Shown: positions 44,366 to 51,971 of the stretch, in pieces
Layout of the letters: every line of letters starts with the position of its first letter
Numbering within the stretch: the stretch's first letter is position 1
NCBI RefSeq assembly: GCF_020966755.1
Contig: NZ_JAJKFT010000004.1
Span: 930,001-994,000 of the forward strand
Length of the DNA stretch: 64,000 nucleotides
Direction: 5' to 3'
Origin: Blastopirellula sediminis
Lineage (GTDB): Bacteria; Planctomycetota; Planctomycetia; Pirellulales; Pirellulaceae
Notes under the pieces: generated by a model
Told to the model about the DNA's origin: nothing
The model's database searches: none
What the model saw: the letters and a program-made list of their open reading frames with translations, nothing else
Position numbers and translations under genes: made by a program

Positions 44366-45145
44366 ATGGAAAAGATTCCCCGGCGACGTCAGGCCTATCT
44401 CTACATCCAGCAGCGGATTCTCTCGGGAGAATTGCCGGCCGGAAGTCAGATCTCGGAACTGGCGTTGGCGAAAGAAATCGGCATGAGCCGCATGCCGGTT
44501 CGTGAGGCGATTCGGCAGCTTGAAGTGGAAGGGCTGGTGCGGCAAGTTCCTCGCGTCGGCACGATCGTCCATTCCCTCGATCGGGCCGAAATGGCCGAGC
44601 TTTACGAGGTTCGCGAGGCCTTGGAGAGCCACACGGCCGAGACGGTCGCCGGGCGTTTATCGGACGAAGATCTGCAAATGCTCTCGCTCCTTTGCAAGCG
44701 ACTTTTGCAGGTGGCGCGCGAGCTGCGCAGCAGCGGAAAGAAGACCTTCAGCCCGAAGTTGCTGCAAAGCTTTTTGGCGGCCGACATGGGTTTTCACATG
44801 GTGATCCTGCGGGCCGGCGGCAATCGACGCATGATGAAGATCGTCGCCGATCTCCGCGTCTTGTCGCGCATTTTTGCGACGCAGCGTGAACCGCACGACT
44901 TGAAGATCGTCGTCAACGTTTATCGCTTTCACCGCCGCATTCTGCGGCAACTGAAGAGCGGCGATGGAGAGCGGGCTCGCTATTGGATGCAGCAACATAT
45001 TCGGGCGAGTCGTCACTTGGCGCTCGAATCGTTTGATCGCCGGCAAGCGCTGGGCGACGCGAAAAACGCGATGCCGCTCGCGCTGCCGGAAGACTTGCTG
45101 GAAGAGCTGAATCAAATCGAAGCGGGCGAAGCGAACAACGCGTGA
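44366..45145 (+). CDS. GntR-family transcriptional regulator, FCD domain
   Basis: 259 residues. Winged helix at about 5-75 with [40 protein letters not shown] and [14 protein letters not shown]. The FCD helical effector domain follows, with [39 protein letters not shown], the metal/ligand His residues in [16 protein letters not shown] and [14 protein letters not shown]. It is divergent from the sugar operon and upstream of the FG-GAP/sulfatase operon, whose promoters share a matching operator, so it is the likely regulator of both. Confidence 0.93.
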   Translation: MEKIPRRRQAYLYIQQRILSGELPAGSQISELALAKEIGMSRMPVREAIRQLEVEGLVRQVPRVGTIVHSLDRAEMAELYEVREALESHTAETVAGRLSDEDLQMLSLLCKRLLQVARELRSSGKKTFSPKLLQSFLAADMGFHMVILRAGGNRRMMKIVADLRVLSRIFATQREPHDLKIVVNVYRFHRRILRQLKSGDGERARYWMQQHIRASRHLALESFDRRQALGDAKNAMPLALPEDLLEELNQIEAGEANNA

Positions 45146-45267
45146 CGCTGCGGTCTCGCATCGCAATGGATGTCCGCGCTTGCGCCGTTTCGAACGTGAT
45201 CTAGTCGATTGAGCGATCGCATTCGCGTTCGCATTTTCATCCTGTCGGTCCCGGTTAGAAAAAATAC

Positions 45268-45314
45268 TTGCGTTCTGATTTTCGATGGCCTATTCTGGGA
45301 TCCCAGTGGGATTC
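45268..45314 (+). promoter_or_regulatory. Promoter and GntR-type operator of the FG-GAP/sulfatase operon
   Basis: TTGCGT (45268-45273), 17-bp spacer, TATTCT (45291-45296), overlapped by CTGGGATCCCAGTGGGATTC ending at 45314. It agrees with the block before the symporter at 18 of 20 operator positions and in -35/-10 spacing, and has the same orientation relative to the gene. The FG-GAP start is 99 bp downstream. Confidence 0.72.
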
Positions 45315-45412
45315 AGCAGCTCGCCGGCGTTGTTTTCTTGCCAACGGTCGGCGAAGGACGGATACTCCCATCGCCCCCCCCGCCGATTGTTCTGCCGGAG
45401 TTTTGACCGACG

Positions 45413-47347
45413 ATGAAGTTCACGCCCCCCTGTCTGCTTTCTCTGCTGTTTGTGTTGTTCTGCTCGATTTCTGCGCTGGCGCAGGAGACGCTTGAGCCGG
45501 TTCTCTACGGCGATTCGGCGCTGAAGGTCGATTTGGGAGTTGGCCTCTGGGCGTGGCCGATGCCGATGGACTGGGATGGGGACGGCGACTTGGATCTGGT
45601 CGTGTCGTGTCCTGATGTGCCGTTCAACGGTTCGTATCTCTTCGAGAATCCTGGCGGCGATGCGAAACTGCCGGTCTTTCTGCCACCGGTCAAAGTGGGA
45701 CCAGGGATGCACTCCCTGCAAGTCTCCTATGTCGATGGGAAGCCGCGGGTCCTTTCGCCGGGGACCGAGTATCGCGACTTCTTGAAGAAGCGCTTCGCCG
45801 ACAAGACGAGCATCTACCCGAAGTCGAACATCTACAAAAACAAAGTCCGGGCCAATCAGTGGCGCTACGTCGACTATGACGCGGATGGCGCGTTGGATCT
45901 GGTCGTAGGGGTCGGCGACTGGGCCGACTACGGCTGGGACGATGCGTTCAATGCCGAAGGAAAATGGACGCGGGGACCGCTGCACGGTTACGTCTTTTGG
46001 CTGCGGAACAGCGGCACGAATGAGAAGCCCGACTATCAAGAGCCGGTTCAGCTGGAAGCGGCCGGCGGACCGGTCGACGTCTTTGGGATGCCGACGCCGA
46101 ATCTGGCCGACTTTGACGGAGACGGCGATCTCGATCTGCTCTGCGGCGAGTTTCTGGACGGCTTCACCTACTTTGAAAATGCCGGAACGCGGAAAGAGCC
46201 TCACTTCGCCGCTGGTCGCAAGCTGACGCACAATGGTCAGCCGCTGAAGATGGACTTGCAGATGATCACGCCGACCGCGATCGATTGGGACGCCGATGGG
46301 GACGTCGACTTGATCGTCGGCGACGAAGATGGTCGTGTGGCGCTGGTCGAACATACCGGCAAGATCGAAAACGGCACGCCGCAGTTCTTGCCGCCGGTTT
46401 ACTTTCAACAGCAAGCCGAACGCCTGAAGTTTGGCGCCTTGGTGACGCCGTACAGCGTCGATTGGGATGGCGATGGAGACCAAGATGTCATCGCCGGCAA
46501 TTCGGCCGGCTACATCGCCCTGATCGAGAACACCGATGGCGGAAACCCGCCGAAGTGGGCGCCGCCGCAACTTCTGGAAGTCGACGGCAAGCCGATTCGC
46601 GTGCAGGCCGGTCCGAATGGTTCGATCCAAGGTCCCGCCGAAGCGAAGTGGGGCTATACCACCTTGAGCGTCGCCGACTGGGATCATGACGGCCGCTTGG
46701 ATCTGATCGTCAATTCGATCTGGGGACGAGTCGAGTGGTACAAGAACCTGGGAGGATCGCCGGCGAAGCTGGCCGCCGCTCAGCCGCTGGAAGTCGAGTG
46801 GCAAGGGGCGTCGCCGAAGCCGGCCTGGAATTGGTGGAATCCGAAAGGAAAGGAATTGGTCACGCAGTGGCGGACCACGCCGTATGTGATCGACCTGAAT
46901 CAAGATGGCTTGAACGATCTGGTTTCCCTCGACCACGAAGGTTACCTGGCGTTCTTCGAGCGGAAGAAGAATGGCGAATCGCTCACGCTGTTGCCAGGCA
47001 AGCGGATCTTCACCAATCCGAATGGAGACCCGCTCCGTTTGAATGAACGAACCGCCGGCGGTAGTGGGCGTCGTAAACTTTGCTTCGCCGACTGGGATGG
47101 AGATGGACGTTTGGATCTGCTGATCAACAGCGCCAACGTCGACTTCTACCGAAACGTTTCGACCGACAAGCTTCTGTGGGCCTTTGAGAATCGAGGGCAG
47201 GTGAGTAAGCATCGCCTGGCGGGACATACCACCAGCCCGACGATCGTTGACTGGGATCAAGACGGACGTGCGGATCTGTTGATCGGCGCGGAAGATGGCC
47301 ACTTCTATTATCTGAAGAACGACGTGGCGCCGGTCGCGGTGAAATAG
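45413..47347 (+). CDS. Secreted FG-GAP/VCBS repeat beta-propeller protein
   Basis: 644 residues with a signal peptide (LLSLLFVLFCSISALAQ). About nine FG-GAP calcium loops cover nearly the whole length: WDGDGDLDLVVS, YDADGALDLVVG, FDGDGDLDLLCG, WDADGDVDLIVG, WDGDGDQDVIAG, WDHDGRLDLIVN, LNQDGLNDLVSL, WDGDGRLDLLIN and WDQDGRADLLIG. No other domain is seen. Such propellers bind or process polysaccharides (rhamnogalacturonan-lyase-type folds exist), but no catalytic signature is visible. It starts an operon with a sulfatase 15 bp downstream. Confidence 0.85.
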   Translation: MKFTPPCLLSLLFVLFCSISALAQETLEPVLYGDSALKVDLGVGLWAWPMPMDWDGDGDLDLVVSCPDVPFNGSYLFENPGGDAKLPVFLPPVKVGPGMHSLQVSYVDGKPRVLSPGTEYRDFLKKRFADKTSIYPKSNIYKNKVRANQWRYVDYDADGALDLVVGVGDWADYGWDDAFNAEGKWTRGPLHGYVFWLRNSGTNEKPDYQEPVQLEAAGGPVDVFGMPTPNLADFDGDGDLDLLCGEFLDGFTYFENAGTRKEPHFAAGRKLTHNGQPLKMDLQMITPTAIDWDADGDVDLIVGDEDGRVALVEHTGKIENGTPQFLPPVYFQQQAERLKFGALVTPYSVDWDGDGDQDVIAGNSAGYIALIENTDGGNPPKWAPPQLLEVDGKPIRVQAGPNGSIQGPAEAKWGYTTLSVADWDHDGRLDLIVNSIWGRVEWYKNLGGSPAKLAAAQPLEVEWQGASPKPAWNWWNPKGKELVTQWRTTPYVIDLNQDGLNDLVSLDHEGYLAFFERKKNGESLTLLPGKRIFTNPNGDPLRLNERTAGGSGRRKLCFADWDGDGRLDLLINSANVDFYRNVSTDKLLWAFENRGQVSKHRLAGHTTSPTIVDWDQDGRADLLIGAEDGHFYYLKNDVAPVAVK

Positions 47348-47362
47348 AGAGCGAGCCGATCG

Positions 47363-48730
47363 ATGTTTCCTCGCCAGCAAATTGCATCTCTGGCTTTGAG
47401 CTTGTTCGTCGGCGTCCTCTCCGTTTGCGCGGACGAGGCGCCGGCCCGGCCGAACATCGTCTTCATTTTGATTGACGATATGGGTTGTAAAGACGCGGGC
47501 TGTTACGGCGCGACGAATTTTGCGACTCCGCACGTCGATCGACTGGCCAGTCAGGGAATGCGATTTACCAGCGCCTATGCGGCGCCGGTTTGCTCACCGA
47601 CGCGGGCCAGCTTGATGACCGGCAAGCATCCGGCCCGGGTTCATATCACGAATTTTATTCCGCAGATCGGGCGGCAATTGCCGACGGGGAAGCTGATTCC
47701 GCCGAACTTCGACCACGCGCTATCGCTTCACGAAAAGACGCTGGCCGAATCGCTGCACGCCGGCGGCTACCAGAATGCGATGATCGGCAAATGGCATCTG
47801 GGGGAAGAGCAGGGCCCAGAGTATCGGCCGCAGAATCGCGGTTTCGATCACGTCGTGCTGAGCCAACACCACGGGATTTTTAACTACTTCTATCCGTTCG
47901 TCGATCAAGAGAAATGGCCGTATGCCGGTCCGCTGCCAGGAAAGGCCGGCGACTACTTGCCAGATCGACTGACGGACGAGGCGATCGAGTTCGTCCGCGA
48001 GAATCGTGAGAATCCGTTCTTCCTTTACCTTTCGCACTGGTCGGTTCATGGACCGTACTTTGCACCTGAGAAGCTGGTCGCCAAGTATCGCGAGCGCGGG
48101 CTCGAAGAGCGGCCGGCGATTTATGCGGCGATGATGGAGACGGTCGACAATTCGGTCGGGCGACTGATGGCGACGCTCGACGAATTGAAACTGACCGACA
48201 AGACGCTCTTTATTTTCATGTCGGACAACGGCGGCGAGCGGATTACGTCGATGGCGCCGCTCCGCGGATCAAAAGGCTCTTTGTATGAAGGGGGCGTCCG
48301 CGTTCCGCTCGTCGTTCGTTATCCCGGCGTCGTACCGCAAGGCTCGACTTGCGACGTGCCGGTAATCAGTCACGATCTCTTTCCGACGCTATTGGACGTC
48401 GCCGGCGTGACCTACGACGCGGATCAGCTGGACGGGGTGAGCATCGCCGGCTTGTTGACTGGGAAACAAACCTCACTGGATCGGGAGGCGCTCTATTGGC
48501 ACTTTCCGCATTACTGGGGATCGACGCGTCCCTGCGGCGCGATTCGTAAAGACGATTGGAAGCTGGTCGAGCATTTTGAAACGGGCCGCTGTGAGCTCTA
48601 TGACCTGAAGTCCGATCCCGGCGAACAGCACGACCTGGCGGATGACATGCCGCAGCAAACATCCGAGCTGCGCGACTCGTTGGCCCAATGGCGCAAGCGT
48701 GTGAATGCGCAAATGCCGACACGGCCATAG
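47363..48730 (+). CDS. Secreted sulfatase (type I)
   Basis: 455 residues with signal peptide (ASLALSLFVGVLSVCAD). Metal site NIVFILIDDMGCKDAGCYG, formylglycine Cys77 in CSPTRASLMTGKHPARV, then MIGKWHLGE, SHWSVHGPYFAPE, FIFMSDNGG and the C-terminal DWKLVEHFETGRCELYDLKSD. It shares an operon with an FG-GAP propeller and a promoter that matches the sugar operon, so it probably removes sulfate from the glycan whose sugar is then imported. The 3' end runs into a DUF1559 remnant. Confidence 0.93.
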   Translation: MFPRQQIASLALSLFVGVLSVCADEAPARPNIVFILIDDMGCKDAGCYGATNFATPHVDRLASQGMRFTSAYAAPVCSPTRASLMTGKHPARVHITNFIPQIGRQLPTGKLIPPNFDHALSLHEKTLAESLHAGGYQNAMIGKWHLGEEQGPEYRPQNRGFDHVVLSQHHGIFNYFYPFVDQEKWPYAGPLPGKAGDYLPDRLTDEAIEFVRENRENPFFLYLSHWSVHGPYFAPEKLVAKYRERGLEERPAIYAAMMETVDNSVGRLMATLDELKLTDKTLFIFMSDNGGERITSMAPLRGSKGSLYEGGVRVPLVVRYPGVVPQGSTCDVPVISHDLFPTLLDVAGVTYDADQLDGVSIAGLLTGKQTSLDREALYWHFPHYWGSTRPCGAIRKDDWKLVEHFETGRCELYDLKSDPGEQHDLADDMPQQTSELRDSLAQWRKRVNAQMPTRP

Positions 48731-48782
48731 GCGGAGCGTCTTGCGTTGGGAGAATCGCGATCGGCGTGTCGCGAAATTGACA

Positions 48783-48962
48783 TCCGTATCCGCGCTGTGG
48801 CGGGCGCTATCGCTGAACGTCACTTCGCACAGTCGTCACCCCGGCGGCGTGCAGTCGCTGTTTTGCGACGGCCACGTGCAGTTCGTCCGCGATACGATTC
48901 AGCTGGAAGTGTGGCAGGGATTTAGGAGCCGTTCTGGCGGCGAAGCGCTGGGAGCGTTCTAG
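48783..48962 (+). pseudogene. Remnant of a DUF1559 (prepilin-like) protein, C-terminus only
   Basis: The stretch ending at TAG 48962 reads SRHPGGVQSLFCDGHVQFV, then IQLEVWQGFRSRSGGEAL. It matches the end of DUF1559 proteins, where the family has SxHPGGVNVLFxDGSVxF and LSTRxGGE. The N-terminal prepilin methylation motif and about 250 residues are absent. The frame continues upstream into the sulfatase 3' end without homology, so only the tail remains. Confidence 0.7.
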
Positions 48963-48987
48963 AGAGGCTTAGGTTGCGTAGCAATTA

Positions 48988-49019
48988 AAAAGGGCGTCCG
49001 ACTTGCGGAACGCCCTTTT
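48988..49019. terminator. Bidirectional terminator
   Basis: AAAAGGGCGT at 48988-48997 pairs with ACGCCCTTTT at 49010-49019, with a small inner TCCG/CGGA stem. A- and T-runs on both sides allow use by the plus-strand sulfatase operon and the minus-strand sulfatase gene, which converge here. Confidence 0.8.
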
Positions 49020-49048
49020 CGTTTTCAACGCGATTCGCGCGAAGCAAA

Positions 49049-50608
49049 CTACTGCGGTTTGATCGACTCAAGGTCTTTCAGTCGTTTCAGCGCATCATCC
49101 TTCTGGAGCAAGCCGTAATTGATGCCCGCGGCATTCAGCGACGAGCCGGTTTGATACGGGAAATCGTTGAAGTCGGCGAAGAAGTTCTTGATCTGCTGCT
49201 GAATTGGGACCAACAGCCACATCTGCCGGGCGTACCAATCCAAGTACTGCCCCCCTTCGTCCATGGCTCGCTCGTACGGATCCATACGCAGGTTGGTGAT
49301 CATCGCCCAAGAGGTCACCTTGCGGGTACCTTCAGCAATATTCCCTTCATTCTGCGCGAAGCTCACTTTCCAGTCGTTCCAGCGGACGGCGTTGAGATTG
49401 CCTCCCTGGTCGAAGTAGTAGATCTGCTCGCGCGGCCCCTTCTTTTCGTCCCCTTTGAGGTAGGGAACGAAATCGTAACCGTCCAGCTTGACCTTGAAAT
49501 CTTTTTTGTTCAGGTTCGATCCTTTCGCCAACTGCCCCTTGATGTCATCGGCGCCGGCAGCGGTGCAAAGGGTGGGGAACCAGTCGAGGTTCGAGATGAT
49601 CTCGTTAGAGATAGACCCTTCTTTGACGACGCCGGGCCAGCGGATCATCATCGGGACGCGAAAGCCCCCTTCCCAGGTCGTACCTTTTTCGCTGCGGAAG
49701 TTGGTCATGGCGCCATCCGGCCAGAGCGCCATTTCGGCGCCGTTGTCGGTGCTGTAAACCACGATCGTGTTGTCGGCGATCTTCAGTTGGTCGAGCAAGT
49801 CGAGAAGCTGGCCGACGTGGCCGTCATGTTCGACCATTCCGTCCGCATGGATCCCCATGCCGGTAACGCCGAGCGATTCTTTCTTCAGGTGCGTGAAGAC
49901 GTGCATGCGGGTCGAATTGAACCAGCAGAAGAACGGCTTGTCCGCTTTCGCTTCGCGCTCGATGAAGTCTTTGGCGGCGGCCAAAAATTCTTCGTCGATC
50001 GTTTCCATTCGCTTGGTCGTGAGCGGGCCGGTATCTTCGATCTTGCCGTCGGCCGACGACTTGATGACGCCGCGAGGGCCATACTTTTTGCGGAACTCCG
50101 GATCTTTCGGATAGAAGTATCCTTCCGGCTCTTCTTCGGCGTTGAGGTGATAGAGGTTGCCGAAGAACTCATCGAAGCCGTGGTTGGTCGGCAGGTGTTG
50201 GTCTTGATCGCCGAGGTGGTTCTTGCCGAACTGCCCCGTCGCGTAGCCTTGCGTCTTCAAGGCATCGGCCAGGGTCGGCATCCACTCGGTGATTCCATGC
50301 GGGTCGCCAGGCATGCCGATCGTCAACAGACCGGCGCGGAACGGTTCCATCCCGGTAATAAAGCTAGTGCGCCCCGCGGTGCAGCTCTGCTGACCGTAGG
50401 CGTCGGTAAAGATCATCCCTTCGCGGGCGATGCGGTCAATGTTGGGCGTCTTGTAGCCCATCATTCCCATCGAATAGGCGCTGATCTGGGGAATGCCGAT
50501 GTCGTCACCCCAGATCACCAAAATGTTTGGCTTCTTGGCGTCTGCCGCCCAGGCGGATGAGGCGAATATCGCGCACGCGAATAGCGCAGTGACAAACAGT
50601 CTTTTCAT
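49049..50608 (-). CDS. Secreted arylsulfatase-like sulfatase (type I)
   Basis: 519 residues from ATG 50608, start of the signal peptide MKRLFVTALFACAIFASSAWA. Metal site NILVIWGDDIG, formylglycine Cys76 in CTAGRTSFITGMEPFR (the C-x-A-x-R variant), then GKNHLGDQDQHLPTNHGFDE, FNSTRMHVFTHLK, VVYSTDNGAEM and the GTTWEGGFRVPMMIRWPG block. The C-terminal extension of about 90 residues (QMWLLVPIQQQIKNFFADF) is typical of the arylsulfatase group with broad substrates. Stands alone, 29 bp past the bidirectional terminator. Confidence 0.92.
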   Translation of the reverse strand: MKRLFVTALFACAIFASSAWAADAKKPNILVIWGDDIGIPQISAYSMGMMGYKTPNIDRIAREGMIFTDAYGQQSCTAGRTSFITGMEPFRAGLLTIGMPGDPHGITEWMPTLADALKTQGYATGQFGKNHLGDQDQHLPTNHGFDEFFGNLYHLNAEEEPEGYFYPKDPEFRKKYGPRGVIKSSADGKIEDTGPLTTKRMETIDEEFLAAAKDFIEREAKADKPFFCWFNSTRMHVFTHLKKESLGVTGMGIHADGMVEHDGHVGQLLDLLDQLKIADNTIVVYSTDNGAEMALWPDGAMTNFRSEKGTTWEGGFRVPMMIRWPGVVKEGSISNEIISNLDWFPTLCTAAGADDIKGQLAKGSNLNKKDFKVKLDGYDFVPYLKGDEKKGPREQIYYFDQGGNLNAVRWNDWKVSFAQNEGNIAEGTRKVTSWAMITNLRMDPYERAMDEGGQYLDWYARQMWLLVPIQQQIKNFFADFNDFPYQTGSSLNAAGINYGLLQKDDALKRLKDLESIKPQ

Positions 50609-50861
50609 GTGGAGAACCTTCGAAAGTGTACGGCGAAGAAAAGAAGAGCTACCGGGCTGGCCAGCAGTGTAATATGCCACAGAAATGGGGGAGGAGAAGA
50701 CGGTTCTCTGGTTCCGGCTGCAAAATCGTTCTATTTTAACGGACTTCTCTAGCTTTTCCCCTGTCAAGCAGACGTTTTCGGGGGTTTGCCGAAGTCTCGG
50801 TTGCGGGGCAATACGGCTAAGCCCGAACGAGTGCCGTAGATTCGTCAGGCCAAGGCCTGGC

Positions 50862-51794
50862 CTACCGGGCCAAGCGTTCTTTCGCCAAATCCATGAACGT
50901 CCGCAAGACCGGATCTTCGGTGATCCGGCGATTGCGATAGCCGTTGATCACCGTCGGCGGGAGGCAATGTTTGAGCGAGCGTTCGACCAGTTCCGGATCT
51001 CCGACGGCGTCGGGAATGACGCGGCCGACCAGGCCGATGCCGTAGCCTTGTTTGACGCAACTGCGGATCGAGGAGGCGAGGATCAGATCGAAGCCGCGCT
51101 CTGGATTGTCGAAGACGCCGGCCTTGGTCAAGATCGCGCGTCCTTCGTCGTCGGCATAGGAGGCGCGGTGATTGAGGACCGGGTACTTGGCGAGATCTTT
51201 GGGCAGAATGCGGCGGCGTTCGGCCAACGGATGTCCGACCGGCATGATCACCATCGGCTCGATCTCGTACATCTTTTCGACCAGCAATTCTTCCGGGTTG
51301 CGGCAACATTTGCTGTCGCCGATCACCAGGTCGACTTCCCCGGCTTCAAGCATTTCGTTCCCGAGCGACTCGAACACTTCCCGCATCACCAGGCGGACGT
51401 CGGGATAGGAGGTGCGAAAGTCGTTGATCACGCCGAGCAGGTCGTCGGTGTAACTGCGCGGGGGAGCGGCGATCGAGAGGGTTCGCGGCGCCGTTTCGCA
51501 GGCATCCTGGAAACGATGCCGGAGAGTTTCAAATTCCGAGATGATCGGCATCGCCAGTTCCGCCAGAACGCGGCCGGCCGGGGTGATCTCGCTCCGGCGG
51601 CCGTCCGATTCGATCAACGTCTGCCCCAGGAGCTGCTCGAGGGCCCGGATCTGCTTCCAGACGGTGGGGTGGGAGACTTCCAGCGAGTCGGCGGCGGCCG
51701 ACATGCTGCCGTGGCGGACCGTTTCGCAATAGCTGCGGAGCTGCGGGTAGGAGATGTCTTTGTAGAGCAGCGTTAGCGGCGTTTTCTGGGGCAT
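50862..51794 (-). CDS. LysR-family transcriptional regulator
   Basis: 310 residues. The N-terminal winged helix is LRSYCETVRHGSMSAAADSL followed by SHPTVWKQIRALEQLLGQTL (about 17-65), then a LysR substrate-binding domain with APPRSYTDDLLGVINDF, GEVDLVIGD and KYPVLNHRAS. LysR proteins often sense pathway intermediates and activate the divergent gene. Here that is the PSD1-to-amidohydrolase operon, starting 178 bp away. A palindrome in between is a candidate site. Confidence 0.9.
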   Translation of the reverse strand: MPQKTPLTLLYKDISYPQLRSYCETVRHGSMSAAADSLEVSHPTVWKQIRALEQLLGQTLIESDGRRSEITPAGRVLAELAMPIISEFETLRHRFQDACETAPRTLSIAAPPRSYTDDLLGVINDFRTSYPDVRLVMREVFESLGNEMLEAGEVDLVIGDSKCCRNPEELLVEKMYEIEPMVIMPVGHPLAERRRILPKDLAKYPVLNHRASYADDEGRAILTKAGVFDNPERGFDLILASSIRSCVKQGYGIGLVGRVIPDAVGDPELVERSLKHCLPPTVINGYRNRRITEDPVLRTFMDLAKERLAR

Positions 51795-51814
51795 CGATCG
51801 ACTCCCGGGAGGTT

Positions 51815-51831
51815 ATTGCATGGCGTGCAAT
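51815..51831. promoter_or_regulatory. Palindrome ATTGCA-N5-TGCAAT, putative LysR site
   Basis: ATTGCATGGCGTGCAAT at 51815-51831 is a perfect 6+6 palindrome 20 bp upstream of the lysR start and 141 bp from the PSD1 start. LysR boxes usually have a T-N11-A core, which fits here. An AT-rich TTGCAAATTATTGTATCAA segment follows at 51838-51856, possibly part of the divergent promoters. Confidence 0.5.
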
Positions 51832-51971
51832 CGGTCGTTGCAAATTATTGTATCAAATGAAGCGTCGATTTAAATCGTATCCAGGATATACTCGTTTTCA
51901 TAGCGATCGACGCCAACTTTCGATTCGCTCGCTTTTGAGCTGCTGGAAACGCCCGCCCAAGAGAGAACTGC

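Noticed and set aside
45290-47533. 747-codon open frame antisense to the FG-GAP gene
   Set aside because: Long only because the GGAGATGGC-type FG-GAP repeats lack stops on the other strand; translation is repetitive and Arg-rich.
49151-50560. 469-codon open frame antisense to the third sulfatase
   Set aside because: Sulfatase strand has signal peptide, CTAGR motif and metal sites; the opposite frame has none.
50843-50865. GGCCAAGGCCTGGCC element near the lysR 3' end
   Set aside because: Only a single short self-complementary arm; no partner or second copy in the window, so not listed as a repeat.
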